Program-made: the position numbers and the translations under genes
Part shown: positions 31,964-40,472 of the stretch, piece by piece
Numbering within the stretch: position 1 is the first letter of the stretch
Layout: each line of letters starts with the position of its first letter
Source of the DNA: Aquipseudomonas guryensis
GTDB taxonomy: Bacteria > Pseudomonadota > Gammaproteobacteria > Pseudomonadales > Pseudomonadaceae
Direction of reading: 5' to 3'
DNA: 64,000 bases
Assembly: GCF_014164785.1 (NCBI RefSeq)
Contig: NZ_JACJFN010000002.1
Span: forward strand, 620,001 to 684,000
The notes under the pieces: model-generated
What the model was told of the DNA's origin: nothing
Databases searched by the model: none
Seen by the model: only the letters and a program-made list of their open reading frames with translations

Positions 31964-33016
31964 ATGAATACCCTGCTACTGCACTGCCGTCCCGGCTTCG
32001 AAGGTGAAGTCTGTTCCGAGATCAGCGACCACGCCGCGCGCCTGGGGGTGCCCGGCTATGCCAAGGGCAAGGCGAGTAGCGCTCACGCCGAGTTTGTTTG
32101 CAGCGAGGCCGATGGTACTGAGAGGCTGATGCAGGGTCTGCGGTTCAATAAATTGATCTTCCCGCGCCAATGGGCCCGTGGCAGTTACGTGGAGTTGCCG
32201 GAAACCGACCGCATCAGCGTGTTGCTGAACAACCTGGCCGCTTACCCGGTGTGCGGCAGTCTGTGGCTTGAGGTGTTCGACACCAACGACGGCAAGGAAC
32301 TGTCGAACTTCTGCAAGAAATTCAAGGCGCCGCTGCGCAAGGCCCTGACGGCGGCCGGCAAGCTGGTCGACGACCCGAGCAAACCGCGCCTGCTGCTGAC
32401 CTTCAAGAGCGGCCGCGAGGTGTTCCTCGGTCTCGCCGAGGCTAACAACTCGGCGCTATGGCCGATGGGTATCCCGCGCCTGAAGTTCCCGCGTGAAGCG
32501 CCGAGCCGCTCGACCCTCAAGCTGGAAGAGGCCTGGCACTATTTCATCCCACGTGAGCAGTGGGACACGCGCCTGTCGGACGAGATGACCGGTGTCGACC
32601 TCGGCGCCTCACCGGGCGGCTGGACCTACCAACTGGTCAAGCGCGGCATGCTGGTCACCGCCATCGACAACGGCCCCATGGCCGAAAGCCTGATGGATAC
32701 CGGTCTGGTGCAGCACCTGATGGTCGACGGTTTCACCTGGAAGCCCAAGCAGCCGGTGGACTGGATGGTCTGCGACATCGTCGAGAAGCCGGCACGCAAC
32801 GCCGCGCTGCTGGAAACCTGGATCGGTGAGGGCTTGTGCCGCGAGGCAGTGGTCAACCTCAAGCTGCCGATGAAGCAGCGCTATGCCGAAGTCTGCCGCC
32901 TGCTGCAGCGCCTGGAGGAGGCCTTCGCCGCGCGCAAGATCAAGGTCTCGATCGCCTGCAAGCAGCTTTACCATGACCGCGAGGAAGTGACCTGCCATCT
33001 GCGTCGGCTGTCCTGA
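31964..33016 (+). CDS. rlmM: 23S rRNA 2'-O-ribose C2498 methyltransferase
   Basis: The product is 350 aa, the usual RlmM length. It methylates C2498 of 23S rRNA using SAM. An N-terminal THUMP-like domain ([30 protein letters not shown]) is followed by a Rossmann methyltransferase domain with the SAM loop [16 protein letters not shown], the aspartate-containing [10 protein letters not shown], and [12 protein letters not shown] supplying the catalytic lysine of the K-D-K-E type. The ATG at 31964 follows GAGGAGAACC. It may be cotranscribed with tusA, 46 bp downstream. Confidence 0.95.
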   Translation: MNTLLLHCRPGFEGEVCSEISDHAARLGVPGYAKGKASSAHAEFVCSEADGTERLMQGLRFNKLIFPRQWARGSYVELPETDRISVLLNNLAAYPVCGSLWLEVFDTNDGKELSNFCKKFKAPLRKALTAAGKLVDDPSKPRLLLTFKSGREVFLGLAEANNSALWPMGIPRLKFPREAPSRSTLKLEEAWHYFIPREQWDTRLSDEMTGVDLGASPGGWTYQLVKRGMLVTAIDNGPMAESLMDTGLVQHLMVDGFTWKPKQPVDWMVCDIVEKPARNAALLETWIGEGLCREAVVNLKLPMKQRYAEVCRLLQRLEEAFAARKIKVSIACKQLYHDREEVTCHLRRLS

Positions 33017-33062
33017 GGGGCACGTATCGGCGACAATTGCAGCCTGTTTCTGGAGTAACTCG

Positions 33063-33314
33063 ATGTCCCAACACTCTGCCGCCATTCCCGACGCCATTCT
33101 CGACGCCAGCGGGCTCAACTGCCCGGAGCCGGTGATGATGCTGCACAACAAGGTGCGCGACCTGGCGCCCGGTGGCCTGCTCAAGGTGATCGCCACCGAC
33201 CCCTCGACCCGTCGCGATATTCCCAAGTTCTGCATGTTCCTCGATCACCAGTTGGTCGAGCAGAGCGAGGAGGGCGGCGTCTACCTCTACTGGATTCGCA
33301 AGAAAGTCGAGTAA
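33063..33314 (+). CDS. tusA: Sulfurtransferase TusA
   Basis: The product is 83 aa. TusA carries sulfur as a persulfide on Cys20 in the CPEP motif ([14 protein letters not shown]) and relays it to TusBCD for 2-thiouridine in tRNA and to other sulfur acceptors. The body [20 protein letters not shown] and the end YLYWIRKK are typical. Its stop overlaps the start of the next gene (TAATG, 33312-33316), so the two are translationally coupled. Confidence 0.95.
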   Translation: MSQHSAAIPDAILDASGLNCPEPVMMLHNKVRDLAPGGLLKVIATDPSTRRDIPKFCMFLDHQLVEQSEEGGVYLYWIRKKVE

Positions 33315-33766
33315 TGCCTTACTACTTCGCCTATGGCTCCAACATGAACCCGGCGCGCATGCAGGCGCGCGGATTGCGGGTGGAGGAGGTGCTGTCCGGG
33401 CATTTGCCGGGCTTTGCCCTGTGCTTCAACAAGCGCGCTCATGACCATCCCGGCCGCGCCTACGCCAATATTCGCCATCAGCTCGGCGGCGTGGTCGAGG
33501 GCGTGCTGTATCGCCTGGCTGACCAGCACGAGATCTTCAAACTGGATCATTTCGAAGGCACCCCGGTGTACTACAGCCGCGAGCGCCTGGCGGTGCAGAC
33601 CGCGCAGGGACCGATCACCGCCTGGGTCTACATCGCCAATCCGTTCTGGCGCAGCGAGGGGCTGGCGCCCAGCCGCGCTTACCTGGAGCACCTGCTGGCC
33701 GGTCGGCCCTATCTGTCGACCGATTATTGGGCCGCGTTGGCCGCTACCGTCGCACTCGACGACTGA
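33314..33766 (+). CDS. Gamma-glutamylcyclotransferase-like protein
   Basis: The product is 150 aa with an AIG2/GGCT fold. The substrate-binding signature YFAYGSNMNPARM is at the N-terminus, an acidic residue lies in LDHFEGTPVYYSRERL (candidate catalytic glutamate), and VVEGVLYRL supplies the central strand. Enzymes of this fold release 5-oxoproline from gamma-glutamyl amines or amino acids. The specific substrate is unknown. Its start overlaps the tusA stop, and its last 43 nt overlap the end of the convergent MATE gene. Confidence 0.85.
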   Translation: MPYYFAYGSNMNPARMQARGLRVEEVLSGHLPGFALCFNKRAHDHPGRAYANIRHQLGGVVEGVLYRLADQHEIFKLDHFEGTPVYYSRERLAVQTAQGPITAWVYIANPFWRSEGLAPSRAYLEHLLAGRPYLSTDYWAALAATVALDD

Positions 33767-35130
33767 GCGCGGATGCGTCGCCGGGCACTGCGCGCCAGGC
33801 GAATGCCGAGCAGGATGGCCGCGCAGGTCAGCCCGACGATCAGCCCCTGCCACAGCCCGCTGGGCCCGGAGGGTTCGCCGAACCAGTCGGCCAGGCCCAG
33901 GCCATAACCCACCGGCAGGCCGATGCCCCAGTAGGCGAACAGGGTGAACAGCATGGTCGCGCGGGTGTCCTGGTAACCGCGCAGGGCGCCGGCGGCAGTC
34001 ACCTGCACCGCATCGGAGAACTGGAACAGCGCCGAATAGATCATCAGTGTGGCCGCGACGGCGATCACTGCCGGGTCCGGCGTGTAGATCTGCGCGATCT
34101 GCTCGCGCAGCAGCAACACCAGGCTGGCGGACAGGCAGGCATAGGCCAGCGCGGTGCCCATCGCCACCCCGGCGGAGAAACGCGCATTGCGCGGCTCGCC
34201 GCGCCCCAGCGCCTGGCCGACGCGCACGGTGGCGGCCATGCCCAGCGAGTAGGGAATCATGAAGATCAGCGAGCTGAAGTTGAGGGCGATCTGGTGCCCG
34301 GCTACAACGGTGGCGCCTAGGCTGCCGATAAGTAGGGCGATCACGGCGAAGATGCTCGACTCGGCGAACACCGACACGCCGATCGGCACGCCCACGCTGA
34401 GCAGACGGCGAATGACCGGCCACTGCGGCCAGTCGAAGCGGCTGAACAGCTGGCTGGGCTTGTAGAACGGCGCCCAGTTCACCCACCACAGCATGCCCAG
34501 CAGCATGCACCACATGACAATGCCAGTGGCCCAGCCGCAGCCCACGCCGCCCAGCGCCGGCAGGCCGAACTTGCCGTAGATCAGCACATAGTTGAGCGGG
34601 ATATTCAGCAGCAGGCCGCACAGGCTCAGGACCATGCTCGGCCGGGTGTGACCGAGGCCGTCGCTGTAGCAGCGCAGCACATAATACAGCGCCACCGCCG
34701 GAAAGCCGAAGGCGACGCCGCGCAGGTAGCCCATGGCCGGTTCGATCAGGCTGGGGTCGACGTCCATCAGACGCAGCACCGGCGTGGCGTTCCACAGCAG
34801 GGCGGCCGAGCCGCAACCTACCGCCAGGCCCAGCCACAAGCCCTGGCGCACCAGCGCGCCGATGTCGCTTTCCTGGCCGGCACCGAAGCGTTGCGCCACC
34901 TTGGCCGTGGTGGCCAGGAGAATGCCGGTCATCAACAGGAACACCGGCACCCACAGCGAGTTGCCCAGCGCCACGGCGGCCAGGTCACGGGGGCTGACGC
35001 GACCGGCCATCACAGTATCGACGAAGCCCATGGCGGTATTGGCCAGCTGGGCGATGATGATTGGCGTAGCCAGTTTGAGCAGGGCGCGCAGTTCGGTGTG
35101 GACGCGAGCGGGGCGAGATAGGGCGGACAT
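33724..35130 (-). CDS. MATE-family multidrug efflux transporter (NorM/PmpM type)
   Basis: The product is 468 aa with 12 predicted membrane helices in two six-helix halves, of the NorM branch of MATE transporters that expel cationic drugs and dyes with H+ or Na+. Helix 1 has the typical LLKLATPIIIAQLANTAMGFVDTVMAG with the acidic residue (D38) seen in NorM proteins. The second half begins FSRFDWPQWPVIRRLLSVGVPIGVS. It starts at 35130 with MSALSRPARVHTEL. P. aeruginosa has PmpM in this family; I do not assert orthology. It is convergent with the cyclotransferase gene, whose 3' end it overlaps by 43 nt. Confidence 0.92.
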   Translation of the reverse strand: MSALSRPARVHTELRALLKLATPIIIAQLANTAMGFVDTVMAGRVSPRDLAAVALGNSLWVPVFLLMTGILLATTAKVAQRFGAGQESDIGALVRQGLWLGLAVGCGSAALLWNATPVLRLMDVDPSLIEPAMGYLRGVAFGFPAVALYYVLRCYSDGLGHTRPSMVLSLCGLLLNIPLNYVLIYGKFGLPALGGVGCGWATGIVMWCMLLGMLWWVNWAPFYKPSQLFSRFDWPQWPVIRRLLSVGVPIGVSVFAESSIFAVIALLIGSLGATVVAGHQIALNFSSLIFMIPYSLGMAATVRVGQALGRGEPRNARFSAGVAMGTALAYACLSASLVLLLREQIAQIYTPDPAVIAVAATLMIYSALFQFSDAVQVTAAGALRGYQDTRATMLFTLFAYWGIGLPVGYGLGLADWFGEPSGPSGLWQGLIVGLTCAAILLGIRLARSARRRIRAQSSSATVAANAAQ

Positions 35131-35254
35131 GCGGGGACCAACGGGAAAATGCGCGAGGCGCGTTAGTTTACGCCCTGACGGAACGGTCAGGAAAGGCCGA
35201 ATACCCAGCCGGCCCGGCTGCGCCTAGAATAGCGCCTCTGTTGTGGAGAGCCGC

Positions 35255-36385
35255 ATGCGTATCGTAGCCGACGAAAATATCCCCCTGCTCGACGAGTTCT
35301 TTGCCGGTTTTGGCGCAATCAGCCGCCATCCGGGGCGCGCCATCGACCGTGCCGCCCTGGGCGATGCCGAAGTCCTGCTGGTGCGTTCGGTAACCCGCGT
35401 CGACCGCGCCTTGCTGGAAGGCAGCGCGGTGCGCTTCGTCGGCACATGCACCATCGGCACCGACCACCTCGACCTCGACTACTTCAAGGAAGCCGGCATC
35501 GCCTGGTCTAGCGCCCCTGGCTGCAATGCCCGCGGCGTGGTGGATTACGTGCTGGGCGCGCTGCTGGCCCTGGCAGAAAAAACCGGCAAGCCGCTGGCCG
35601 AACGTTGCTATGGCGTGATCGGCGCCGGCCAGGTGGGTGGACGCCTGGTCAAAGTGCTGCGCGGTCTGGGTTGGGATGTGCGGGTCTGCGACCCACCCCG
35701 GCAAGCCGCCGAAGGGGGCGACTTTGTCGAGCTGCAAGGCATCCTGCGTGACTGCGATGTGCTCAGCCTGCACACCCCGCTGGATGCCACGACCCGCCAT
35801 CTGATCGGCGCCAGCGAGCTGCAGCAAATACGTCCTGGCAGCTGGCTGATCAATGCCAGCCGGGGCGCGGTGGTGGATAACCAGGCGCTGCTCGGTCATC
35901 TACGCGCGGGGGCGAATCTGCAGGTGGCGCTGGATGTCTGGGAGGGCGAGCCGCAGGCCGACCCCGAGCTGGCCGCGCTGTGCCAGATCGCCACCCCGCA
36001 TATCGCCGGCTACAGCCTCGACGGCAAGCTGCGCGGCACCGCGCAGATCTACCAGGCCTACTGCGCCGCCAGCGGACTGGCTGAGCAGGTGCAGTTGAGT
36101 GATTTGCTACCGCCGGCCTGGCTGAACGAAATGAGCCTGCACGCCGATGCCACGCCGGAATGGGCGCTGGCCACCCTGTGCCGTGCGGTGTATGACCCGC
36201 GCCGCGACGATGCGGATTTCCGCCGCTCGCTGGTGGGTAACGCCGAGCAGCGCAAGGCTGCCTTCGATGGCCTGCGCAAACATTACCCCTATCGTCGTGA
36301 GATCGACGGGCTGCGTGTGCGTTTGCACGATGAGGCGCCGGCCCTACGCCAACTGGTCGGCGCGCTGGGTGCGCAGCTGATGTGA
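35255..36385 (+). CDS. pdxB: Erythronate-4-phosphate dehydrogenase
   Basis: The product is 376 aa. It oxidises 4-phosphoerythronate in the DXP-dependent vitamin B6 pathway. The N-terminus [16 protein letters not shown] and [29 protein letters not shown] are characteristic of PdxB. The NAD loop is [17 protein letters not shown], and the catalytic trio region is [23 protein letters not shown] and [15 protein letters not shown]-terminal dimerisation domain follows (DADFRRSL). The ATG at 35255 is preferred; a GTG at 35243 adds four residues. A terminator follows at 36397. Confidence 0.95.
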   Translation: MRIVADENIPLLDEFFAGFGAISRHPGRAIDRAALGDAEVLLVRSVTRVDRALLEGSAVRFVGTCTIGTDHLDLDYFKEAGIAWSSAPGCNARGVVDYVLGALLALAEKTGKPLAERCYGVIGAGQVGGRLVKVLRGLGWDVRVCDPPRQAAEGGDFVELQGILRDCDVLSLHTPLDATTRHLIGASELQQIRPGSWLINASRGAVVDNQALLGHLRAGANLQVALDVWEGEPQADPELAALCQIATPHIAGYSLDGKLRGTAQIYQAYCAASGLAEQVQLSDLLPPAWLNEMSLHADATPEWALATLCRAVYDPRRDDADFRRSLVGNAEQRKAAFDGLRKHYPYRREIDGLRVRLHDEAPALRQLVGALGAQLM

Positions 36386-36396
36386 GCGCAAAGAAA

Positions 36397-36417
36397 AACC
36401 CGGGCAATGCCCGGGTT
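36397..36417. terminator. Terminator hairpin between pdxB and the small convergent gene
   Basis: AACCCGGGCAATGCCCGGGTT has a perfect 9-bp stem and 3-nt loop. An A-run precedes it, so it is best placed to stop reverse-strand transcription, while a short TTG lies on the forward side. Confidence 0.7.
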
Positions 36418-36447
36418 GATTGGCCCAGAGGGCAGAGGGGATGAGGC

Positions 36448-36624
36448 TTAGGCTTGCTTGGGCAGCGACCAGTGCTTCTCCAGCTCGCGGCAGGCGCGCT
36501 GGATCATGCCTTCGGTGATCGGTACTTCACGACCCTGGGCATCGATGACCGAGCCGCCTACCGGATGCTGAGGTTGCAACGGTACGACACGTTGAGGGGT
36601 GGAATTGCTGTCTTTCAAGCTCAT
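36448..36624 (-). CDS. Small conserved hypothetical protein
   Basis: The product is 58 aa from the ATG at 36624 (MSLKDSNSTPQRV), which follows AGGAGAC at a good distance. An earlier ATG at 36639 lies before that site. The sequence has a disordered, proline-containing start, a central VGGSVIDAQGREVPITEGMIQRACRELE and no membrane segment. It looks like a short cytosolic adaptor. A small gene in this place, next to the NAD-kinase-like gene, is familiar from other Pseudomonas. I assign no function. Confidence 0.7.
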   Translation of the reverse strand: MSLKDSNSTPQRVVPLQPQHPVGGSVIDAQGREVPITEGMIQRACRELEKHWSLPKQA

Positions 36625-36878
36625 GGCCTGTCTCCTCATCAGGTGAATGCGCGCAGTCTAGATAGGCTGTGTGAACGCACGGTGACAGTTAGAAGCGCCA
36701 AACGAGCGCTTGAAGAACGGGGCACTAAGCCAGTCGGCTTACCGCGCCCGTCAAGGGTTGACCTGCTTAGCGGGCCTGCGGTTCAAATTGAAGTTTTTAT
36801 ATAGTCGGTTGCAGCAGTTTTCGGCAAAGTCCGCTGTCTGCCAATCAGACTTTGTATGTAGTCGGAGCGGGAATCTGC

Positions 36879-37994
36879 ATGAGCGCCACCTTTCATATCG
36901 GCTTGATCATCAACCCCTTGGCTGGCCTGGGCGGCGCCGCGGCGCTCAAGGGTAGCGACGGGGTGGCCGCCGAGGCGTTGGCCCGCGGCGCCGAGCCGCG
37001 GGCCGCCGAGCGCACGCGCATCGCTTTGGAATGCCTGCGGCCGGTGGCCGAGCGCCTGCAGTTCCTCAGTTTCCCCGGGCCGATGGGTGCCGATCTGCTG
37101 GCTGAGCTGGGCTATGCCCATCGCGTACTGGGTGATCTGGGCGAGGGCGCGACCAGCGCCGCCGATACCCAACGTGCCGTGCAGGCGCTGCAGGATGCCG
37201 GCTGTGCGCTGATCCTGTTCGCTGGCGGCGACGGCACCGCTCGCGATATCTGCGCTGCCGTCCGCGAGGAACAACCGGTACTGGGTATTCCGGCCGGGGT
37301 AAAGATCCACTCCGGGGTCTACGCCATCAGTCCGCGCGCCGCTGGCGAGCTGGCCCTACGCCTGGTGGAAGGCGGCCTGGTGCGCCTGGCCAGTGGCGAA
37401 GTGCGCGATCTCGACGAAACGGCGTTACGCGATGGCAAGGTCAGCGCCCGTTGGTATGGCGAGCTGACGGTGCCGGTCGAAGGCAGCTTCATGCAGCACA
37501 CCAAGCAGGCCGGCATGGAGTCCGAGGAGCTGGTGCTGGTCGACCTGGCCGACTGGCTGCAGGAAAGCTGGGAGGAGGGCGTGCGCTACGTCTTCGGCCC
37601 CGGTTCGACCCTGCACGGGCTGGCGCAGAATCTCGGCCTGGAGACCACCCTGCTCGGCGTCGACGTGATCGAGAATGGCGCGGTGCTGGCCCACGACGTC
37701 ACCGAGGCCCAGCTATTCGAACTGGTTGACGGCTATCCGGCGCGCCTGCTGGTCACCGCCATCGGTGGCCAGGGCCATATCATCGGTCGCGGCAACCAGC
37801 AGATCAGCCCACGGGTGCTGCGCGCCATCGGCCTGGATCACCTGCGGGTCATCGCCACCAAGCGCAAACTCGGCACCCTGGAAGGTCGGCCGTTGCTGGT
37901 GGATAGCGGCGATCCGGCGCTGGACGAGGCCTTCCCCGACGCGGTGCGAGTATGGGCGGGGTACAAGGAAGAGTTACTGTACCCACTGCGCTGA
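36879..37994 (+). CDS. ATP-NAD kinase-like protein (AcoX-like family)
   Basis: The product is 371 aa, longer than housekeeping NadK (about 295 aa). It begins HIGLIINPLAGLGG and carries the NAD/diacylglycerol kinase signature FAGGDGTARDICAA (GGDGT at 116-120), followed by LGIPAGVKIHSGVYAISP. The C-terminal third (LVTAIGGQGHIIGRGNQQISPRVLR and HLRVIATKRKL) is typical of the AcoX-like subgroup often linked to acetoin catabolism, although no acetoin genes are nearby. It may phosphorylate NAD or another nucleotide; the substrate is uncertain. The ATG at 36879 is preferred to 36852. Confidence 0.8.
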   Translation: MSATFHIGLIINPLAGLGGAAALKGSDGVAAEALARGAEPRAAERTRIALECLRPVAERLQFLSFPGPMGADLLAELGYAHRVLGDLGEGATSAADTQRAVQALQDAGCALILFAGGDGTARDICAAVREEQPVLGIPAGVKIHSGVYAISPRAAGELALRLVEGGLVRLASGEVRDLDETALRDGKVSARWYGELTVPVEGSFMQHTKQAGMESEELVLVDLADWLQESWEEGVRYVFGPGSTLHGLAQNLGLETTLLGVDVIENGAVLAHDVTEAQLFELVDGYPARLLVTAIGGQGHIIGRGNQQISPRVLRAIGLDHLRVIATKRKLGTLEGRPLLVDSGDPALDEAFPDAVRVWAGYKEELLYPLR

Positions 37995-38023
37995 GTCGTT
38001 TTTATCTCAAACAAGGAGGTTTT

Positions 38024-39256
38024 ATGCGCTTGCTGTTTAGTTGTATTGGGCTGCTGCTCGCTTCTGAGTCGGTGTTTGCTGCGAGCTTCAATTGCGCCAA
38101 GGCGCAGCATCCCATCGAGCGCACTATTTGCGCCTATCAGGAGCTGGACCGGTTGGACGGGCTGCTCGGTCGACGTTTCAGCGAACAGCTGGAAAAGCTG
38201 GACGGGGCTCAGCGCAAAGCTGCATTGCAGGTCCAGCGCAGCTGGCTGTCCTCGCGCACCGAGTTATGCAACGTCGATGACAGGGATTGCCTGATCGTTC
38301 TCTACCGTAAGCGCATCCAGGCTCTGTCTGCTGACAGCCCGCCAGAACTGGTGCCTTTCCAGGTGTCGATACCACCAACCGTGCCCAAGCAGGCCAGCCC
38401 CGTCTGCGAGCTGCCGGGCCTGGAGCTGCCGGCCGATACCCTGGTTTATGCAGCAGGCAATTACAGCGGGCGCGAGCTGGATGTACAGATCGATCAGAGC
38501 GGTCACCAAGCCACCCAGTTCGATGTATTGGTGAATTCACCGGAGCGGCCGGTTGTACTGCTTCTGGGTGCGTACGAGCCGTCGATCTGGAATATTGGCT
38601 GGACTAAAGGCAGTGAAATCCTGGCTGTGCTCGCGGTGGGTTATCACCGTCAGGTAGTGGCAGGGCTTCCAGCCGAAACACCGTTGCGTACCAGCAGCTA
38701 TGAAGACAAGGGGCCCTGCGGCTATCTCTATGTTGACGAAAAATACAGAAGTCAGCTGAACCCTCTGGCGCAGCGTGTATTCAAGCGCAATGTCGATCTG
38801 GTCTATCAGATAAGTAATGGGGCGATGGTAGTGGGCGAGCCATTGCCACAAGACGCGGTGCAACTCACCTCGACGGACACTCCTCCACAAAGCTTTGTCG
38901 ACCCCAGTCTGCCCAAGGCCGGTCCGGCTGGGCTGGCCGATGCAGTGGAGAAGGGACTGATGCGTCCGGCAAGCGATGCCGACATCGCGGCCTGGCAGGC
39001 AATAGAGGCGAACAAGGCCAGCAAGCTTGGCCATGACTTGCCCCCCATGGCCAGCCCACCTGCACCGCCGGAGCTGTTTGTGCATAACGCCTATGTCCTG
39101 TTGAAGGCCCAGCGGTTACCGGCTGGCTTGTATGGAGCGCATCTGGCAACGTTTTTCCTGCCCAAGGGTGTGCCATATCCCGAGGGAGAGCTGGGGCATT
39201 CCACGCTCTACGACTTCAACACTGAGCGCTGCCAAGGAGCAAGTTGTGGTCATTGA
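38024..39256 (+). CDS. Secreted LprI-domain protein of unknown function
   Basis: The product is 410 aa. A signal peptide (MRLLFSCIGLLLASESVFA) follows AAGGAGG. Residues about 20-105 form an LprI-like (DUF1311) domain: FNCAKAQHPIERTICAY, a helical middle, and SSRTELCNVDDRDCLIVLYRKRIQAL. The remaining 300 residues have no family that I recognise. They contain cysteines near ASPVCELPG, GPCGYLYVDE and the end (RCQGASCGH), suggesting disulfides. The C-terminal part describes a folded periplasmic domain with YLYVDEKYRSQLNPLAQRVF. The stop overlaps the GTG start of the DUF1287 gene by 11 nt, so the two are expressed together. Confidence 0.75.
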   Translation: MRLLFSCIGLLLASESVFAASFNCAKAQHPIERTICAYQELDRLDGLLGRRFSEQLEKLDGAQRKAALQVQRSWLSSRTELCNVDDRDCLIVLYRKRIQALSADSPPELVPFQVSIPPTVPKQASPVCELPGLELPADTLVYAAGNYSGRELDVQIDQSGHQATQFDVLVNSPERPVVLLLGAYEPSIWNIGWTKGSEILAVLAVGYHRQVVAGLPAETPLRTSSYEDKGPCGYLYVDEKYRSQLNPLAQRVFKRNVDLVYQISNGAMVVGEPLPQDAVQLTSTDTPPQSFVDPSLPKAGPAGLADAVEKGLMRPASDADIAAWQAIEANKASKLGHDLPPMASPPAPPELFVHNAYVLLKAQRLPAGLYGAHLATFFLPKGVPYPEGELGHSTLYDFNTERCQGASCGH

Positions 39257-39848
39257 ACGCGCCTGCATGCGCTGGGGCGTTCTGCTGGCGCTCCTGATGC
39301 TGCTGGCTCAGCCCGTATGGGCCGCAGTCATTCAGCCGGAGCAGCTGATCAGTGCGGCTCGCAGTCAGGTTGGCGTGACCCTCAGCTATGACCCGGTCTA
39401 CCGCCAGTTGGCCTATCCCGGCGGCGATGTACCGCTGGCTACCGGCGTGTGCACTGATGTGCTGATCCGCGCCCTGCGTGCCCAGGGCCTGGACCTGCAG
39501 CAGGCGGTGCACGAAGACATGCGCGGGCATTTCGCTGCCTACCCGCAGAACTGGGGGCTCAAGCGCCCCGACCGCAATATCGACCACCGCCGGGTGCCCA
39601 ATCTGATGACCTGGTTACGCCGCCAGGGCCTGGCCAAAGTTATCAGCCAGCAGGCTGCGGATTACCAGGCCGGCGATATCGTCACCTGGGATCTGGGCCG
39701 CGGCCTGACCCATATCGGCATTGTCTCCGACCGCCGCACCGCGCAAGGCGTGCCGCTGATCCTGCACAACATCGGCCGTGGTACCCAGGAAGAGGACATC
39801 CTGTTCGCCTTCAAGGTGATCGGTCATTACCGCTTCGCCAGCCGCTGA
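39246..39848 (+). CDS. Secreted DUF1287 domain protein
   Basis: The product is 200 aa from a GTG at 39246, six bases after AAGGAG. An ATG at 39267 would keep the signal peptide (MRWGVLLALLMLLAQPVWA) and remains possible. The mature part matches DUF1287: LISAARSQVGVTLSYDPVY, CTDVLIRALRAQGLDLQQ, LKRPDRNIDHRRVPNLMTW, and the C-terminal WDLGRGLTHIGIVSD. The cysteine, histidine and aspartate pattern resembles NlpC/P60-like hydrolases, so a cell-wall role is plausible. The reaction is not established. It overlaps the upstream LprI-type gene. Confidence 0.82.
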   Translation: MVIERACMRWGVLLALLMLLAQPVWAAVIQPEQLISAARSQVGVTLSYDPVYRQLAYPGGDVPLATGVCTDVLIRALRAQGLDLQQAVHEDMRGHFAAYPQNWGLKRPDRNIDHRRVPNLMTWLRRQGLAKVISQQAADYQAGDIVTWDLGRGLTHIGIVSDRRTAQGVPLILHNIGRGTQEEDILFAFKVIGHYRFASR

Positions 39849-39887
39849 TTGGCGTAGCATGCCGACAAGATTGCCAAGGAGCGTGCG

Positions 39888-40322
39888 ATGACCACTAACC
39901 CGGTGCCACCCTTTATCCAGCCCGGCGAGCGCGTGGTGCTGTTCGACGGCGTGTGCAAGCTGTGCAATGGCTGGGCGAAGTTCCTGATTCGCCATGACCG
40001 CGAAGTACGCTTTCGCCTGTGCTCTGTGCAGTCGAGCGAAGGCCAGGCGATCCTGCAGTGGTTCGGTTTGCCGACTGATCATTTCGACACCATGGCCTAT
40101 GTGGAAGGCGCCGAGCTGTTTGTCCGCTCCACTGCCGTGCTGCGCATTCTCGCCCAGCTGCCAGCTCCCTGGCGCCTGTTGGCTTGGCTGCGGCTGACTC
40201 CGCGCCCGCTGCGCGATTGGTGCTATGACCGTATCGCGTTGAACCGCTACCGCCTGTTCGGGCGCTACGCCAGCTGCCTGCTGCCGGATGCCGACCACGC
40301 GCGGCGTTTCCTGCATGAATAA
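39888..40322 (+). CDS. DCC-family thiol-disulfide oxidoreductase-like protein (DUF393)
   Basis: The product is 144 aa. It has the family signature VLFDGVCKLCNGWAKFLIRHD with the CxxC pair at C23 and C26, then FRLCSVQSSEG, and a helical C-terminus ending DWCYDRIALNRYRLFGR. DCC proteins are thought to be thioredoxin-like redox proteins of unknown partner. There is no signal peptide. The ATG at 39888 follows AAGGAG. It stands alone between the DUF1287 gene and the ABC exporter gene. Confidence 0.88.
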   Translation: MTTNPVPPFIQPGERVVLFDGVCKLCNGWAKFLIRHDREVRFRLCSVQSSEGQAILQWFGLPTDHFDTMAYVEGAELFVRSTAVLRILAQLPAPWRLLAWLRLTPRPLRDWCYDRIALNRYRLFGRYASCLLPDADHARRFLHE

Positions 40323-40472
40323 ACGCACCAGACACTGCTGGCTTGATCTGTTGCCGTACAGCCCCCATCTGCTGTAACAGGCCGGCCTGTACCGGTGAAC
40401 AAGCCACTGCTGGCTCATGGCGGCATGCGGCAACCGACTAATCCGGGCCATGGGCCTGTCTGCGAGAACCGC

